Shown here: piece after piece, positions 40,942 through 50,026 of the stretch
How the letters are laid out: each line of letters begins with the position of its first letter
Numbering within the stretch: position 1 is the first letter of the stretch
From: Burkholderiales bacterium RIFOXYD12_FULL_59_19
Lineage (GTDB): Bacteria > Pseudomonadota > Gammaproteobacteria > Burkholderiales > Burkholderiaceae_C
Length of the DNA: 58,183 bases
Assembly: GCA_001771065.1 (NCBI GenBank)
Contig: MESQ01000045.1
Coordinates: forward strand, 1 to 58,183
Direction: 5' to 3'
Notes under the pieces: model-generated
What the model was told of the DNA's origin: nothing
Databases searched by the model: none
The model's input: only the letters and a program-made list of their open reading frames with translations
Position numbers and translations under genes: made by a program

Positions 40942-42849
40942 ATGTTCGATATTTTCCGGAAACACACCAGAATCATGATGATGGTGATGTTCCTGCTCAT
41001 CATTCCTTCTTTTGTGCTGTTGGGCATTGATGGTTACAGCCGAATGAATGAGTCTGATGTGCCGGTGGCCCGTGTGGGTCGCACCGACATCACGCAAACC
41101 CAGTGGGATGCGGCGCATCGCACTGAAGCCGATCGCCTGCGTGCTTCCATGCCTAACATCGACGCCAAATTGCTCGACTCTCCGGAAGCCCGTTACGCCA
41201 CTCTGGAGCGTCTGGTGCATGATCGTGTGGTGGCGCAGGCGGCAGAGGAGGCCAGGTTCTCCACCAGCGATGCCCGCTTGGCCCGGTTTTTACAGGAAGA
41301 TCCCAGCATTGCCGCACTGCGCAAACCAGACGGCAAGATCGACATGGAGCGATATCGCCAGTTATCTGCCAGCCAGGGCCTGACACCCGAAGGGTTTGAG
41401 AACAATGTGCGTATCGACCTGGCGCGCCAGCAGGTTGAGGCGGGTGTGAGCGCCTCTGGTTTTGTTGCACCGGTGCTTGCGGACGTGGCCCTGAATGCTT
41501 TTTTTGAAAAGCGTGAAGTCCAGGTGATCAACTTCACCGCCAAAGACTACACAGCCCAGGTCAACCCCACCCAGACAGAGCTGGAAACGTTTTACACAAA
41601 AAATCAATCCCTCTTTCAAGCACCCGAACAAGCCCAGATTGAATACGTGGTGCTGGACCTCGAAGCCGTCAAGAAGACCATCCAGATTCCCGAGGCAGAT
41701 CTGAAGGCATATTACGATCAGAATGCCCTTCGTTTGAGCGGCGTCGAAGAGCGCCGTGCCAGCCACATCCTGATCAGTGCGCCCAAAGACGCGGCCGAGC
41801 CTGAGCGACAAAAAGCCAAGCTGGCGGCTGAAGCGCTTTTAAAGACGGTGCGCGCCAGCCCGTCTGTGTTTGCTGAAGTCGCACGGAAAAATTCACAAGA
41901 TCCGGGTTCGGCGGCCAAAGGCGGTGACCTTGATTTTTTTGCACGCGGGGCCATGGTCAAACCTTTTGAAGACGCTGCCTTTGCCATGCAAAAAGGGGCC
42001 ATCAGCAACGTGGTTGAGTCTGATTTTGGTTTTCATATCATCCAGCTCACCGACATCAAGCTCCCCAAGCAACGTTCATTTGATGAACTTCGGGCCAGTA
42101 TTGAGACCGATCTGAAAAGCCAGCAAGCGCAACGCAAATTTGCAGAGGCGGCCGAGGTGTTCACCAATACGGTGTACGAACAGTCTGACAGCCTGAAGCC
42201 TGTGGCTGACAAACTCAAACTTGACATCAAAACCGCCGACAAACTCTCGCGGCAATCCTTGCCTGGTGCGACCGGCGTCCTTGCCAACGAGAAATTTTTG
42301 AGTGCACTGTTTGCGGCAGAGACGATCAGCAGTAAGCGCAATACCGAGGCACTTGAAGTAGCCGCCAACCAACTGGTGGCGGGCCGTTTGGTGGCGCATC
42401 AGCCGACGCGAACGCAGACTTTGGCTGAGGTTCAAGCCCAGGTTCGGAGTCAGGTCATTGCAGTCCGTGCCTCGGAACTGGCAAAAAAAGAGGGCGCAGA
42501 AAAATTGGCGCTATGGACAACGGGCGCCTCACCTTCCAACCTGCCTGCGGCCCAGGTTGTTTCACGCGATCAGGCGCTTAACCTGTCGCCACCGGTTTTG
42601 CTGGCCGCTTTGCGAGCTGACCCGACCAAGCTCCCCACATGGGTGGGCGTTGACCTTGGACCACAAGGCTATACCCTGGTTCGTGTCAATCGCGTGGTAC
42701 CTCGTGAAGCTGCAGCGCAGGCCAGCTTGAACCAGAGCCGTGAGCAGTACACACAATGGTGGACCAACGCCGAATCGCAAGCCTTTTACGCCTTGCTCAA
42801 AGAGAAATTAAAAGCCGAAATTCTGGTCACCAATCCAGAGAAAAAGTAA
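40942..42849 (+). CDS. ppiD: PpiD-like periplasmic peptidyl-prolyl isomerase
   Basis: 635 residues. A short cytoplasmic start ([11 protein letters not shown]) and one membrane helix (about 12-29) precede a SurA-like N-terminal domain (about 30-190). The parvulin domain (about 280-375) carries [27 protein letters not shown] and [12 protein letters not shown]; a long helical C-terminal domain follows. PpiD is a membrane-anchored chaperone at the SecYEG exit. ACAGGAG precedes the ATG. Confidence 0.93.
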   Translation: MFDIFRKHTRIMMMVMFLLIIPSFVLLGIDGYSRMNESDVPVARVGRTDITQTQWDAAHRTEADRLRASMPNIDAKLLDSPEARYATLERLVHDRVVAQAAEEARFSTSDARLARFLQEDPSIAALRKPDGKIDMERYRQLSASQGLTPEGFENNVRIDLARQQVEAGVSASGFVAPVLADVALNAFFEKREVQVINFTAKDYTAQVNPTQTELETFYTKNQSLFQAPEQAQIEYVVLDLEAVKKTIQIPEADLKAYYDQNALRLSGVEERRASHILISAPKDAAEPERQKAKLAAEALLKTVRASPSVFAEVARKNSQDPGSAAKGGDLDFFARGAMVKPFEDAAFAMQKGAISNVVESDFGFHIIQLTDIKLPKQRSFDELRASIETDLKSQQAQRKFAEAAEVFTNTVYEQSDSLKPVADKLKLDIKTADKLSRQSLPGATGVLANEKFLSALFAAETISSKRNTEALEVAANQLVAGRLVAHQPTRTQTLAEVQAQVRSQVIAVRASELAKKEGAEKLALWTTGASPSNLPAAQVVSRDQALNLSPPVLLAALRADPTKLPTWVGVDLGPQGYTLVRVNRVVPREAAAQASLNQSREQYTQWWTNAESQAFYALLKEKLKAEILVTNPEKK

Positions 42850-42916
42850 TACGTTGACGCGTCATTTTTGAGTTGAAACCCAGGCATTTCTGAGGCGACT
42901 TTGAGGTTTCATCGGT

Positions 42917-42922
42917 TATAAT
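42917..42922 (+). promoter_or_regulatory. putative -10 box of tRNA-His
   Basis: A perfect TATAAT ends nine bases before the tRNA, followed by a GC-rich discriminator as in stable-RNA promoters. The -35 is not obvious. Confidence 0.55.
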
Positions 42923-42931
42923 TTCGGCCAC

Positions 42932-43008
42932 GGTGGCTGTAGCTCAGTTGGTAGAGTCCAGGATTGTGATTCCTGTTGTCGTGGGTTCGAGCCCCATCAG
43001 CCACCCCA
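42932..43008 (+). tRNA. tRNA-His (GTG)
   Basis: 77 bases. The acceptor stem has eight pairs, with the extra G(-1)-C73 pair diagnostic of tRNA-His (GGTGGCTG / CAGCCACC). Anticodon loop TTGTGAT, T-arm with TTCGAGC, CCA encoded. All DNA to its right looks accessory, so its 3' end is a likely integration site. Confidence 0.96.
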
Positions 43009-43020
43009 AATGAAATAAGG

Positions 43021-43054
43021 AAAGTCTGCTATTCAAAAGATAGCAGGCTTTTTT
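43021..43054 (+). terminator. terminator after tRNA-His
   Basis: A 12-bp stem with one G-T pair (AAAGTCTGCTAT / ATAGCAGGCTTT), seven-base loop and T-run, 13 bases after the tRNA. Confidence 0.85.
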
Positions 43055-43065
43055 CTTGGGTGCCC

Positions 43066-43173
43066 GATGTAAGGGTGGATGTAAGACGATTTTCCAAATT
43101 CAGCGGCAACGCTTGAAACTTTTTTGTTTTGGCCAGCTTCGTAAGAATCACAGACGTAAGAACCTAAAGTAAG
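43066..43173 (+). repeat. cluster of GTAAG direct repeats next to tRNA-His
   Basis: GTAAG occurs five times (43069, 43081, 43141, 43156, 43169). GATGTAAG is repeated 12 bases apart and CGTAAGAA 15 bases apart. Short same-orientation repeats beside a tRNA 3' end resemble the arm-type sites of tyrosine integrases. No integrase gene is adjacent, so this is an inference. Confidence 0.45.
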
Positions 43174-43556
43174 CCAGCGTATTCCGTGCGTGACTAGCTA
43201 CAAAACATGTAGCAAATCCAACCCGGTAGGCGCGCGGGCTGTGGGAGCCCCCATGGGGGGCGGACGGGCAGACCAGCGCGCAGGGCTGATGCCGCGCAGC
43301 ACAAGGGGGGCGGGGGCTCACACGACATGACTGGCCGCATGCCACTGACCAAGCACACAGCGCGCAGCGCCTGACTGATGCTACAACGCCACTACAACCA
43401 CAAGGGCGCGCAGACGGCGGCGCGTAGGGCGTGCAACGACCGGGAAGCGCAGACGGCTGTGCGACCGACACCAGCGAAGGCCACTTTGCATAACGCCTGT
43501 TGCCTTCACCCGACAGGGCGCGCAGCGCCGTTCAATCAAAAAACAGGCCGCCCAGC
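43174..43556. other. gene-poor GC-rich stretch with recurring GCGCGCAG motif
   Basis: I see no convincing gene here. GCGCGCAG occurs four times (43276, 43360, 43406, 43518), and there is a 12-bp perfect palindrome CCCCCATGGGGG at 43248-43259. The short frames crossing it lack domains and good starts. It may be decayed island DNA. Confidence 0.5.
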
Positions 43557-43829
43557 ATGACCGCGCTGCCCGCCGAAGCCACGCGACAGCCTCGTGGTGC
43601 CAGGCCATTGCGGTACTCCGCATTGGACACTGACCAACGCTACAGACTCACGCGATACGAAAGCGGTGATGTTGGGTGCGCTGCCACCAGCGCAAAGCGC
43701 CATTCAGCAGGCAGCGTGCCCGGCATGACCGCGCTGGTGGAGGTCACTGACACGCATGGGTCGTCACTGCCTGCTGCCTTCGCGGTAGCTGATCAAGCCC
43801 TTGCGCAGCACTTTTTATATGTCAAATAG
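43557..43829 (+). CDS. possible small hypothetical protein
   Basis: 90 codons with fairly normal codon use (frequent GCC, GCG, CTG) but no recognisable domain and no good ribosome site. GCATGACCGCGCTG occurs at its start and again internally near 43725, so it may contain a partial duplication. It is antisense to nothing known, and ends just before a dispersed repeat. It may not be a gene. Confidence 0.3.
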   Translation: MTALPAEATRQPRGARPLRYSALDTDQRYRLTRYESGDVGCAATSAKRHSAGSVPGMTALVEVTDTHGSSLPAAFAVADQALAQHFLYVK

Positions 43830-43837
43830 GCCTCTAT

Positions 43838-43875
43838 CCCTCGTAGAACGTGCGCAAGAAGCTATCAAATTAGTA
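43838..43875 (+). repeat. dispersed repeat, intergenic copy
   Basis: It starts with CCCTCGTAGAA and contains AGAAGCTA; the same orientation and layout recur at 51920-51958 (about 27 of 36 positions identical by eye). It sits 24 bases after the end of the res gene's minus-strand frame. Confidence 0.6.
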
Positions 43876-43898
43876 GTTAATGACGGCTGGCGTCAGCT

Positions 43899-46421
43899 TC
43901 ACTCGTTGGCGATTCCGAAGATCAAATCCAACGCAGCATTGCTATCCACGGCCAAAACCCGCTTGCGGTTGGTCGCGTCCATCAAATCGAGTCGTTTGAT
44001 CTCCTTACCCACAAGCCGGATCACCTCAATGCGCCCAAAGTCCATCGCGTGTTTGGCTGCGAATTGCGCCAGGCCCTTTGCTTTTGCGTAGCTATCGGTC
44101 AGCGAGGGAGAGTGTGGCTCCAGAATGTCAATCGCGTGCCCAGCACCATCGGTGCGCACCACCAGAAAGTCCGGGTACATCGGCAACACTTCACCACCCA
44201 TTTCATACGGCAGCGACAGCGCCCAGGGCTTGCGTGGCACGTTGCGTAGCCAGCCGACCACATCGGCACGCGCAATTTCTGCTTCGATAACGGGGTGTTC
44301 CCAAGTGTTCAGCTTCGCCACGAAATGCCCGGTGGCATCGACATACAGGTGATCGTCGTAGCTTCGGAACTCCGGGTCTGTTGTGTCCACCGACAGCATC
44401 ATTTCTGCGGGAGGCAAGAAGGACAGCGCCTCCGGGTCCTTCGCAATTTCGTTGACCTTGTTGTATTCCTCCTGCTCCGCAGTGGTCAGCTTCTTGATAG
44501 CCGCCTTGTGTTGCTTCACCAAAGCCTCGCAGCGTGCGCCACAGACGGATTCCAGCGTCTTCCACGTCTTTTCGTCCTGGAGCATCAGAAACAATTCCAG
44601 CCGTGACCGGCTGGGCATCTCGTCCGCTTCGTCCTGGTCATAGTGCGTCTGCCAGTAGTCCAGATGCAGCCCTTCACCCAAGCGCTGCCCGGCGCGGTTG
44701 AACAGGTCGTCAATGTTCTTTTCATCGAGAGGCACAGTGATGGTCTGGCCTTGAATTTCTTTCCATGTGCCCTGCTCAACAATTACGGCATTCAGCGTGA
44801 TCTGGCCGGAGCCCTTCACCTTCGCGTCAAAGTTGGGATCGTCTTTTTTCAGTCGCGCACGTTCTGCGTCCAGGGTGTCAATCACCAGCTTTTTGGAGCC
44901 ATCCCACGCGGTCATATCCACCTCGTGCATGGTGGTCAGCAGGCGCGACAGCGCCATCAGGCGGCGTGTGTTGGACACCTTGCGCACGCGCTCCACACGG
45001 TAGGTCGGGAGCCCTGTTAGAGCCTCAAAAGCCGCATCCATGCTGACATCGCGCTTGAAAGTCACCATCTTTGCACCGTCTTCCACATCAGTGGGTGGTA
45101 ACTCCATCGGGTCGCCTTGCTTCAAGTGGTTGACGACACGGGTTAAACCTTCCTTGTCATAGTGCGGCAGGTACAGCGACACAGAATTCAGAATCTCGCT
45201 GCCCTCGACGCGACGCGCCAGCGGCGTGCGAACCATGCGTCCGATAAGCTGGGCAATAAGGGTGTCGTCCTGCGCCGTTCGGAACGACATCATCACTTCG
45301 GCCCGCGGGCAATCCCAGCCAGTGGTCAGCGCCATTTTGAACAGCACAAACTTGATATTCGCTTCTTCCTGAATGCGCGATGGGTCAATCTTGCGGATTA
45401 GTACGCCATGGGCAGACAGGGGCGCGTCGTGTTCAAAACAATGCGCAATCTCGGGCGGATCAATCGGCCCGGTTTCCTTTTCGATGGTGGCAATCACCTC
45501 GTCCAAGTTGGTACGCGACACGCCATCGCTGCTGCCGTCTTGCACCTGGATGATCAGCGCGGGGTGAACTGTGGGTATGCCCTGCGCCTGCCCGTATTCA
45601 TGCCACTGCACGCCCATAGCGCGCCATTGCAGAACAGCGGCACGCAGCATGGTGGTGTCGGTGGGGAACGCCTCGGTCGGGTGAAAAACCATGATCCGGT
45701 CTTTCAGCAAGCCCGATGCCCGCACATCCAGCGGATTCACTTCGCACTTGTGCGGCGTGCGATTTGCCTGGCCTTCGATCAACTGTTGAAAACGCTGCGG
45801 CGTAGCCGATACGCCCAAAATCAAGTCAATGGCCGGAATCTCACCCTCAGACCCTCGGACAAACTTCTGCATTACCGTTTGACGGGTGTTTTCATCCGTG
45901 CGCGACACCTTAGTGCCACGGTGTGCCTCGTCAATGATCAGATAGAAGCGGTCGGCCTTTGCCTTGGCCGTGTTACTGATGGTTTCCCAAATCGTATAGG
46001 CGCGCTTGTCGCCCCGGCCCGAAGTCAGCAGCTTGTCTTTGCCTAACTTCTGCGTATTGATGAAATACACCTTGCCGCCGTCAAACATCTCTCGGTCAAA
46101 GTCAGTGTCCACAATAACCAGATCGTTATTGCCCAGCTTGGTGGATGCCGATGCAAGCCGTTTTCGCGATTGCTCATTGAGCACTGGCTGGTCAGATAGC
46201 CATAGAAAAACCGCATTCGGTTGGGCTTCAAAACGATCCGAGCCGGTCAGAATTTCTTCAATGAATGCGGCGGTAATAACCGTCTTACCCGAGCCAGTCG
46301 GTGCAGCCAGAATCACAGCCTGCCGATTGCCGTTTTTCTGCACGTCATAGCGGGCCAAATCTAATTTTTTAAATAAGTGCTCGACGGCAACATCCTGGAA
46401 ATCTTTGAGTTCTAGTTTCAT
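43899..46421 (-). CDS. res: Type III-like restriction subunit Res (DEAD/DEAH helicase-nuclease)
   Basis: 840 residues. Helicase motifs in order: PTGSGKT (41-47), DEAH (164-167), GVSATPQRF and the motif VI-like QLIGRMVRTPLARR. The C-terminal nuclease region has PD at 750-751 and ILE ending at Glu768, but the usual lysine two residues on is His770 (EPH). Type III enzymes translocate on DNA and cut away from the asymmetric site; cutting needs Mod. It overlaps mod by four bases (ATGA). The altered nuclease motif is the main oddity. Confidence 0.88.
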   Translation of the reverse strand: MKLELKDFQDVAVEHLFKKLDLARYDVQKNGNRQAVILAAPTGSGKTVITAAFIEEILTGSDRFEAQPNAVFLWLSDQPVLNEQSRKRLASASTKLGNNDLVIVDTDFDREMFDGGKVYFINTQKLGKDKLLTSGRGDKRAYTIWETISNTAKAKADRFYLIIDEAHRGTKVSRTDENTRQTVMQKFVRGSEGEIPAIDLILGVSATPQRFQQLIEGQANRTPHKCEVNPLDVRASGLLKDRIMVFHPTEAFPTDTTMLRAAVLQWRAMGVQWHEYGQAQGIPTVHPALIIQVQDGSSDGVSRTNLDEVIATIEKETGPIDPPEIAHCFEHDAPLSAHGVLIRKIDPSRIQEEANIKFVLFKMALTTGWDCPRAEVMMSFRTAQDDTLIAQLIGRMVRTPLARRVEGSEILNSVSLYLPHYDKEGLTRVVNHLKQGDPMELPPTDVEDGAKMVTFKRDVSMDAAFEALTGLPTYRVERVRKVSNTRRLMALSRLLTTMHEVDMTAWDGSKKLVIDTLDAERARLKKDDPNFDAKVKGSGQITLNAVIVEQGTWKEIQGQTITVPLDEKNIDDLFNRAGQRLGEGLHLDYWQTHYDQDEADEMPSRSRLELFLMLQDEKTWKTLESVCGARCEALVKQHKAAIKKLTTAEQEEYNKVNEIAKDPEALSFLPPAEMMLSVDTTDPEFRSYDDHLYVDATGHFVAKLNTWEHPVIEAEIARADVVGWLRNVPRKPWALSLPYEMGGEVLPMYPDFLVVRTDGAGHAIDILEPHSPSLTDSYAKAKGLAQFAAKHAMDFGRIEVIRLVGKEIKRLDLMDATNRKRVLAVDSNAALDLIFGIANE

Positions 46422-48751
46422 TGGGCGGGCTTCTCAGACAGGTTGATGCGGAAATTTTCCAAATAGTCTTTGTAGAGTTGCACCACCCGCAACTCAGGCC
46501 ATTCGTGGCGCAGCTTGTAAACCGTGTCCTGCGAATTTGTGACGATAAATACGTGGGTCAGGTCGGAACGGCTCTCAACGTGGCGCACAAATTCCTTGAA
46601 ACGGGTTTCTTGCATCAGCACCACGAATGCGCAGCCATCGGGTAGCAGCCATGGTGCGTGTGCATCGGGTGCCATGGGGCGCGGCCCGCATGCCCCGGCC
46701 ATCATCCAGAGAATGGGCAGAACGGCAGCAAACTGGCGGCCCATTTGAATTTCCTGTGGGTCAAGAAAATCCAGTCGGAAATATTCGAGATTGGCGGCGA
46801 AGCCATCGGCCAACGGGCGCTTTTCGTCTTCGGCTACTTCTTGCGGCCCTAGCGTTTCAACAATCTGCGCTTTGAGGGCAGTGAAAGACCGACTTTCAGT
46901 AGTCACCACGCACAGGTCATTCACATGATCTGCTTCGCTCAATGCCTCCAGCCACGCGGGTGCCTGGCGCACATCCCACAGCACAGACACTGCTACGTCG
47001 TCGTCCAAAAACCAAGGCCCGTTGTCAATCCCGCTTTGAGTAACGCCGGGCAGAAGCGCGGCAACTTGTTTGCGTTGTGCCAGTGGCAGATTGCGACCTT
47101 CTGCAAAGCCTAGTTGCCGAATGGTGCGGGGTTTGTCGCGCACTACCTGCTTGCCAGTAAGGTAATCGCCCGGCAGTGGTGTGCCGTCATCACGCTTGCC
47201 AAGAATGGTGAATTTTGACCGCCGCCAGGTGACCGAACGACATATGCCGTGCTGCTCCCATTGATCTTGCCCAGGTTGGAATCCTTGCACAGTCAGGGTA
47301 CGGTTCTCTTCCTCTGATACTTCATTGTTGGTCACCAGGATGCACTGACGCTGCCCGCCATCGGCGGCATTCAGCAAGTTAATTGCATTAAGTGTTGTCC
47401 CGCTCCCAGCAAAAAAGTCGAGGACAAGGGCATTTTTTCTATGAAGGCAAGCAGTCGCAATGCAGTCTCGTACTGCATACAGTGACTTCGGGTAAGAGAA
47501 TTGGGCACCACTACCGAAAATTTTATTGAGCAACTCGCTGCCGTAGGTGCTTGCATCCAGAGTCGGTTTGCTCCACACGGTTTTGTACCGCTTAGACATC
47601 TTCTCTTTCAAGGTGTAATAGATGTGAATGCCGTAACTCTGTTTGCGGACGAATGACTTGCCCGATTGGTATTCAGTCATCAACCGTGCGGGGCCGTAAT
47701 ACCAATTACGCTCAACGCCTTGTCGGTCAATTGGCCATATTGGAACTAGGCCGTCAGCAGGTACATCACTTCGTTGCTCCGTGAGCGGGAGTGGCTCGCC
47801 AGTCCGGACAATTTGAAGCGTCTCAGGATTAACCCATATCGGATAGAACTGGTTAGGACGATCAGACCGAAGGGAGTTGTTCCCAGTTCGGCGCAAATTG
47901 CGAGTTTCTCCACCTATGACAGTGTCGGTGGGCTCTTCGCCAATTGCGCCGGGAACTTCAGGGCAAACAATCAATGCGTATTCATGTGTTTTTGCAAACT
48001 CCTCACCCTGCCGCCCACGCTTGTTGTGCTCAATAACAATATTGAAAACGTTGTATCCGGGGAAAATGTCAGTAAGAAGACAGCGCAGATGATGAAATTC
48101 GCAGTCGTCGATAGTGACGATTAGCACGCCCGTCGAAGGATTCAACAAACGTTTGGCTAGTCTTAAACGCTTGACCATGAAGGTCAACCACTTGCTGTGC
48201 TGCCATTGGTCGTTTTTGTCAACGTAATCGTTGTTGTACTTCCAGTCCCGCGCGCCAGTGTTGTAGGGCGGATCGATGTAGATGCAATCGACCTTGCCCG
48301 CGTAAGGAAACAGCAACAATTGAAGTGCGTGGTAGTTGTCCGCCTCGATCAATACATGGTGTGGCGCAGCCGGGTCGCCGTTGGTGACGGAATCGACAGG
48401 CGTGAGCGACGGGTAAATAGTTTCGCCCATGCTGCGAATGACGACCAGTTGCTGGGTGGGAAACAACTCGCGCGTTTCCGCCAAAGTCTTGCCGCCTTTT
48501 TCCTGCTCGCACACGGCAACGCCATCTTTGACAGACACAACCCGCCAAATTTCGGATAGGTTTCCGGTTTTCTTGGCAACCCGTTCGCCGCGTTTGATGC
48601 GCCTACCATAGATCGGGACCACCTCCGGCTGATGTTCTTCAAACACCAGACCAAAACGGGTGTGCTTCTTGAGTTTGGCGACTTCCTCCCCGATGATTTG
48701 GCGTAGTGCTGGATCAGCAATGTCGGCAATTTTTTCTTCGATACGTGCCAT
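46418..48751 (-). CDS. mod: Type III-like adenine-specific DNA methyltransferase Mod
   Basis: 777 residues. DPPYNTG (160-166) precedes DFFAGSGTT (445-453); this motif order is that of beta-class N6-adenine methyltransferases such as Type III Mod proteins. Between them lies the putative target-recognition region. The C-terminal 250 residues are an extension. Mod protects host DNA and supplies specificity to Res. ATG 48751 was chosen at MARIEEKIADIADPALR; the upstream frame extension is unlikely. It is first of the mod-res operon, divergent from an XRE regulator. Confidence 0.92.
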   Translation of the reverse strand: MARIEEKIADIADPALRQIIGEEVAKLKKHTRFGLVFEEHQPEVVPIYGRRIKRGERVAKKTGNLSEIWRVVSVKDGVAVCEQEKGGKTLAETRELFPTQQLVVIRSMGETIYPSLTPVDSVTNGDPAAPHHVLIEADNYHALQLLLFPYAGKVDCIYIDPPYNTGARDWKYNNDYVDKNDQWQHSKWLTFMVKRLRLAKRLLNPSTGVLIVTIDDCEFHHLRCLLTDIFPGYNVFNIVIEHNKRGRQGEEFAKTHEYALIVCPEVPGAIGEEPTDTVIGGETRNLRRTGNNSLRSDRPNQFYPIWVNPETLQIVRTGEPLPLTEQRSDVPADGLVPIWPIDRQGVERNWYYGPARLMTEYQSGKSFVRKQSYGIHIYYTLKEKMSKRYKTVWSKPTLDASTYGSELLNKIFGSGAQFSYPKSLYAVRDCIATACLHRKNALVLDFFAGSGTTLNAINLLNAADGGQRQCILVTNNEVSEEENRTLTVQGFQPGQDQWEQHGICRSVTWRRSKFTILGKRDDGTPLPGDYLTGKQVVRDKPRTIRQLGFAEGRNLPLAQRKQVAALLPGVTQSGIDNGPWFLDDDVAVSVLWDVRQAPAWLEALSEADHVNDLCVVTTESRSFTALKAQIVETLGPQEVAEDEKRPLADGFAANLEYFRLDFLDPQEIQMGRQFAAVLPILWMMAGACGPRPMAPDAHAPWLLPDGCAFVVLMQETRFKEFVRHVESRSDLTHVFIVTNSQDTVYKLRHEWPELRVVQLYKDYLENFRINLSEKPAQ

Positions 48752-48848
48752 TGTTTTACTTATTACCGCAGGCCCTCGGTAAAGCGGGTGCTGCCTGTGA
48801 TTGATCCAATGTGGGGCAGGCGTTCGCGAACCTAAACCCCGTTTGTGC

Positions 48849-48885
48849 TTGTCAAAAATGCAAGGTGTCAGCCTGATTGTGACAA
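48849..48885. promoter_or_regulatory. TGTCA/TGACA half-sites between mod and the XRE regulator
   Basis: TTGTCA (48849-48854), TGTCA (48866-48870) and the opposed TGACAA (48880-48885) lie in the 206-bp divergent gap. TGTCA-N9-TGACA is an inverted pair suitable for an HTH dimer. It is a candidate operator for the XRE protein. Confidence 0.4.
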
Positions 48886-48957
48886 ATAGGCAAATCATAC
48901 CTTTCGATTCGACACCTGTGCTTTGCCATTGAGTCATTAGGCAGTCAAAAATTGCCC

Positions 48958-49320
48958 ATGCATATTGGTCAAGTCATTCGTTCACTTAGAGAAAATAAGG
49001 GCTGGTCTCAGGAAAAACTGGCACTTGATGCCGGAATGACAACCAGTCATGTTTCTCGGATAGAACGTGGCGAACGCCGGTTGCCCACAAGCCGACTTGA
49101 CGCACTGGCCGCCGCCTTGGGAGCGTCGGCAACGACTGTCTATGCCATGGCCGAAGGGTTGCCACTACCACCCGCGGAAACCGACCCGCTCGATACCTGC
49201 ACGGTGGATCACACACCCGAGGCAGTCGAATTGCGCAAGACATTTCGCAAGCTGTCCGCCCCAAGTCGCCGCCTGGTAGTGGACTTTGCGCACATGCTGG
49301 CCAAGCGATCCCCAGTCTAA
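48958..49320 (+). CDS. XRE-family transcriptional regulator
   Basis: 120 residues. A Cro/CI-type HTH covers residues 4-58 (GQVIRSLRENKGWSQEKLALDAGMTTSHVSRIERG). The remaining half contains a charged helix (AVELRKTFRKLSAPSRRLVV). Divergent placement next to mod suggests a controller of the restriction-modification genes, as C proteins do, but the length is greater than typical C proteins (about 80-100). The start was taken at ATG 48958, not the TTG two codons before. Confidence 0.88.
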   Translation: MHIGQVIRSLRENKGWSQEKLALDAGMTTSHVSRIERGERRLPTSRLDALAAALGASATTVYAMAEGLPLPPAETDPLDTCTVDHTPEAVELRKTFRKLSAPSRRLVVDFAHMLAKRSPV

Positions 49321-49518
49321 TACAGGCCAAGAAACAAGCCGCTCCTGCTGCCCAGTGGACCTTTGAATCATTGCGCCAGCCCGTCCCCCCCGTTCCCGCT
49401 GCCATCGCAGCGCTTGACGCATTACCGCGTCCAGCAGCACGCCCATGTAATTGCCATCGGTGCGCCGGTGGTTTGCGCTGCCCCGTATCAATTCAGGCTG
49501 TTTGTTTTTGCCCATCAT
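49165..49518 (-). pseudogene. probable truncated small gene of the replication module
   Basis: The frame starts at ATG 49518 after AAAGGTGG with MMGKNKQPELIRGSANHRRTDGNYMGVLLDAV-type residues, a start I recall from small hypothetical proteins downstream of DUF927 genes. After about residue 35 the likeness ends, and the last 50 codons run antisense through the XRE gene. The gene was probably cut near 49420 when the restriction-modification module joined. It overlaps the upstream gene by 26 bases. Confidence 0.45.
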
Positions 49519-50026
49519 CGCCACCTTTGGTTTGTAGATCGTCTGCCACGGTGTAGGTGTTCCACAGCGCCAGCCCCACCGCACAGCGTGTGCCGTACTG
49601 GGTGCCACGGCCTGTCGCAATGCAAGTGGGGCAATGGAAGTGGTGCGCGTGGTATGCCTGTGCGTCCATTGACTCCCGTCCCGTCAGCCACGGCCCGCGC
49701 TTCCTGAAAATGCGCATTGGTTCGGATTGCGCGGGAGTAGCTACCGCCTCGGTAACTTGATCGCCAGCACTGATTTTTCCTGCCGTATCAACCGTATCGC
49801 CCGTGCAAGCCAATGCCCATGCGGGTTGCGGCTGATACGTCTGAATTTTCCCTACCGTATCAGCCGTATCAATTGCCAACATGCCGCCCGGTTCGGATAC
49901 GTCTGATACGCCTACCGTTTCAGTAACGTATCGCCCCAATTCCGCATGGATAGGAGCTTGCACGGCTGAAACGCTTGATACGTCACTTTTCAACGATGCC
50001 AGCCAGACACTAAGCGCCATGCTCAT
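49493..50026 (-). CDS. hypothetical protein with C-terminal Cys/His zinc-ribbon-like end
   Basis: 177 residues. The first 100 are low in complexity and rich in Ala, Thr and Val. The C-terminal part is conserved-looking: HAHHFHCPTCIATGRGTQYGTRC gives CxxC plus a further Cys and several His, a possible metal site. It overlaps the DUF927 gene by 17 bases, so it is part of that operon. I recall similar ends in proteins of Comamonadaceae islands and plasmids but know no function. Confidence 0.7.
   Translation of the reverse strand: MSMALSVWLASLKSDVSSVSAVQAPIHAELGRYVTETVGVSDVSEPGGMLAIDTADTVGKIQTYQPQPAWALACTGDTVDTAGKISAGDQVTEAVATPAQSEPMRIFRKRGPWLTGRESMDAQAYHAHHFHCPTCIATGRGTQYGTRCAVGLALWNTYTVADDLQTKGGDDGQKQTA

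Noticed and set aside
43174..43556. CRISPR array suspected from repeated GCGCGCAG
   Set aside because: The repeats are only 8 bases, unevenly spaced, with no regular spacers and no cas genes in the window.
43899..48751. Res-Mod considered as a BREX or DISARM part
   Set aside because: The two genes overlap and have the size, motif order and layout of Type III restriction-modification; no PglZ, BrxC or DISARM-type genes are nearby.
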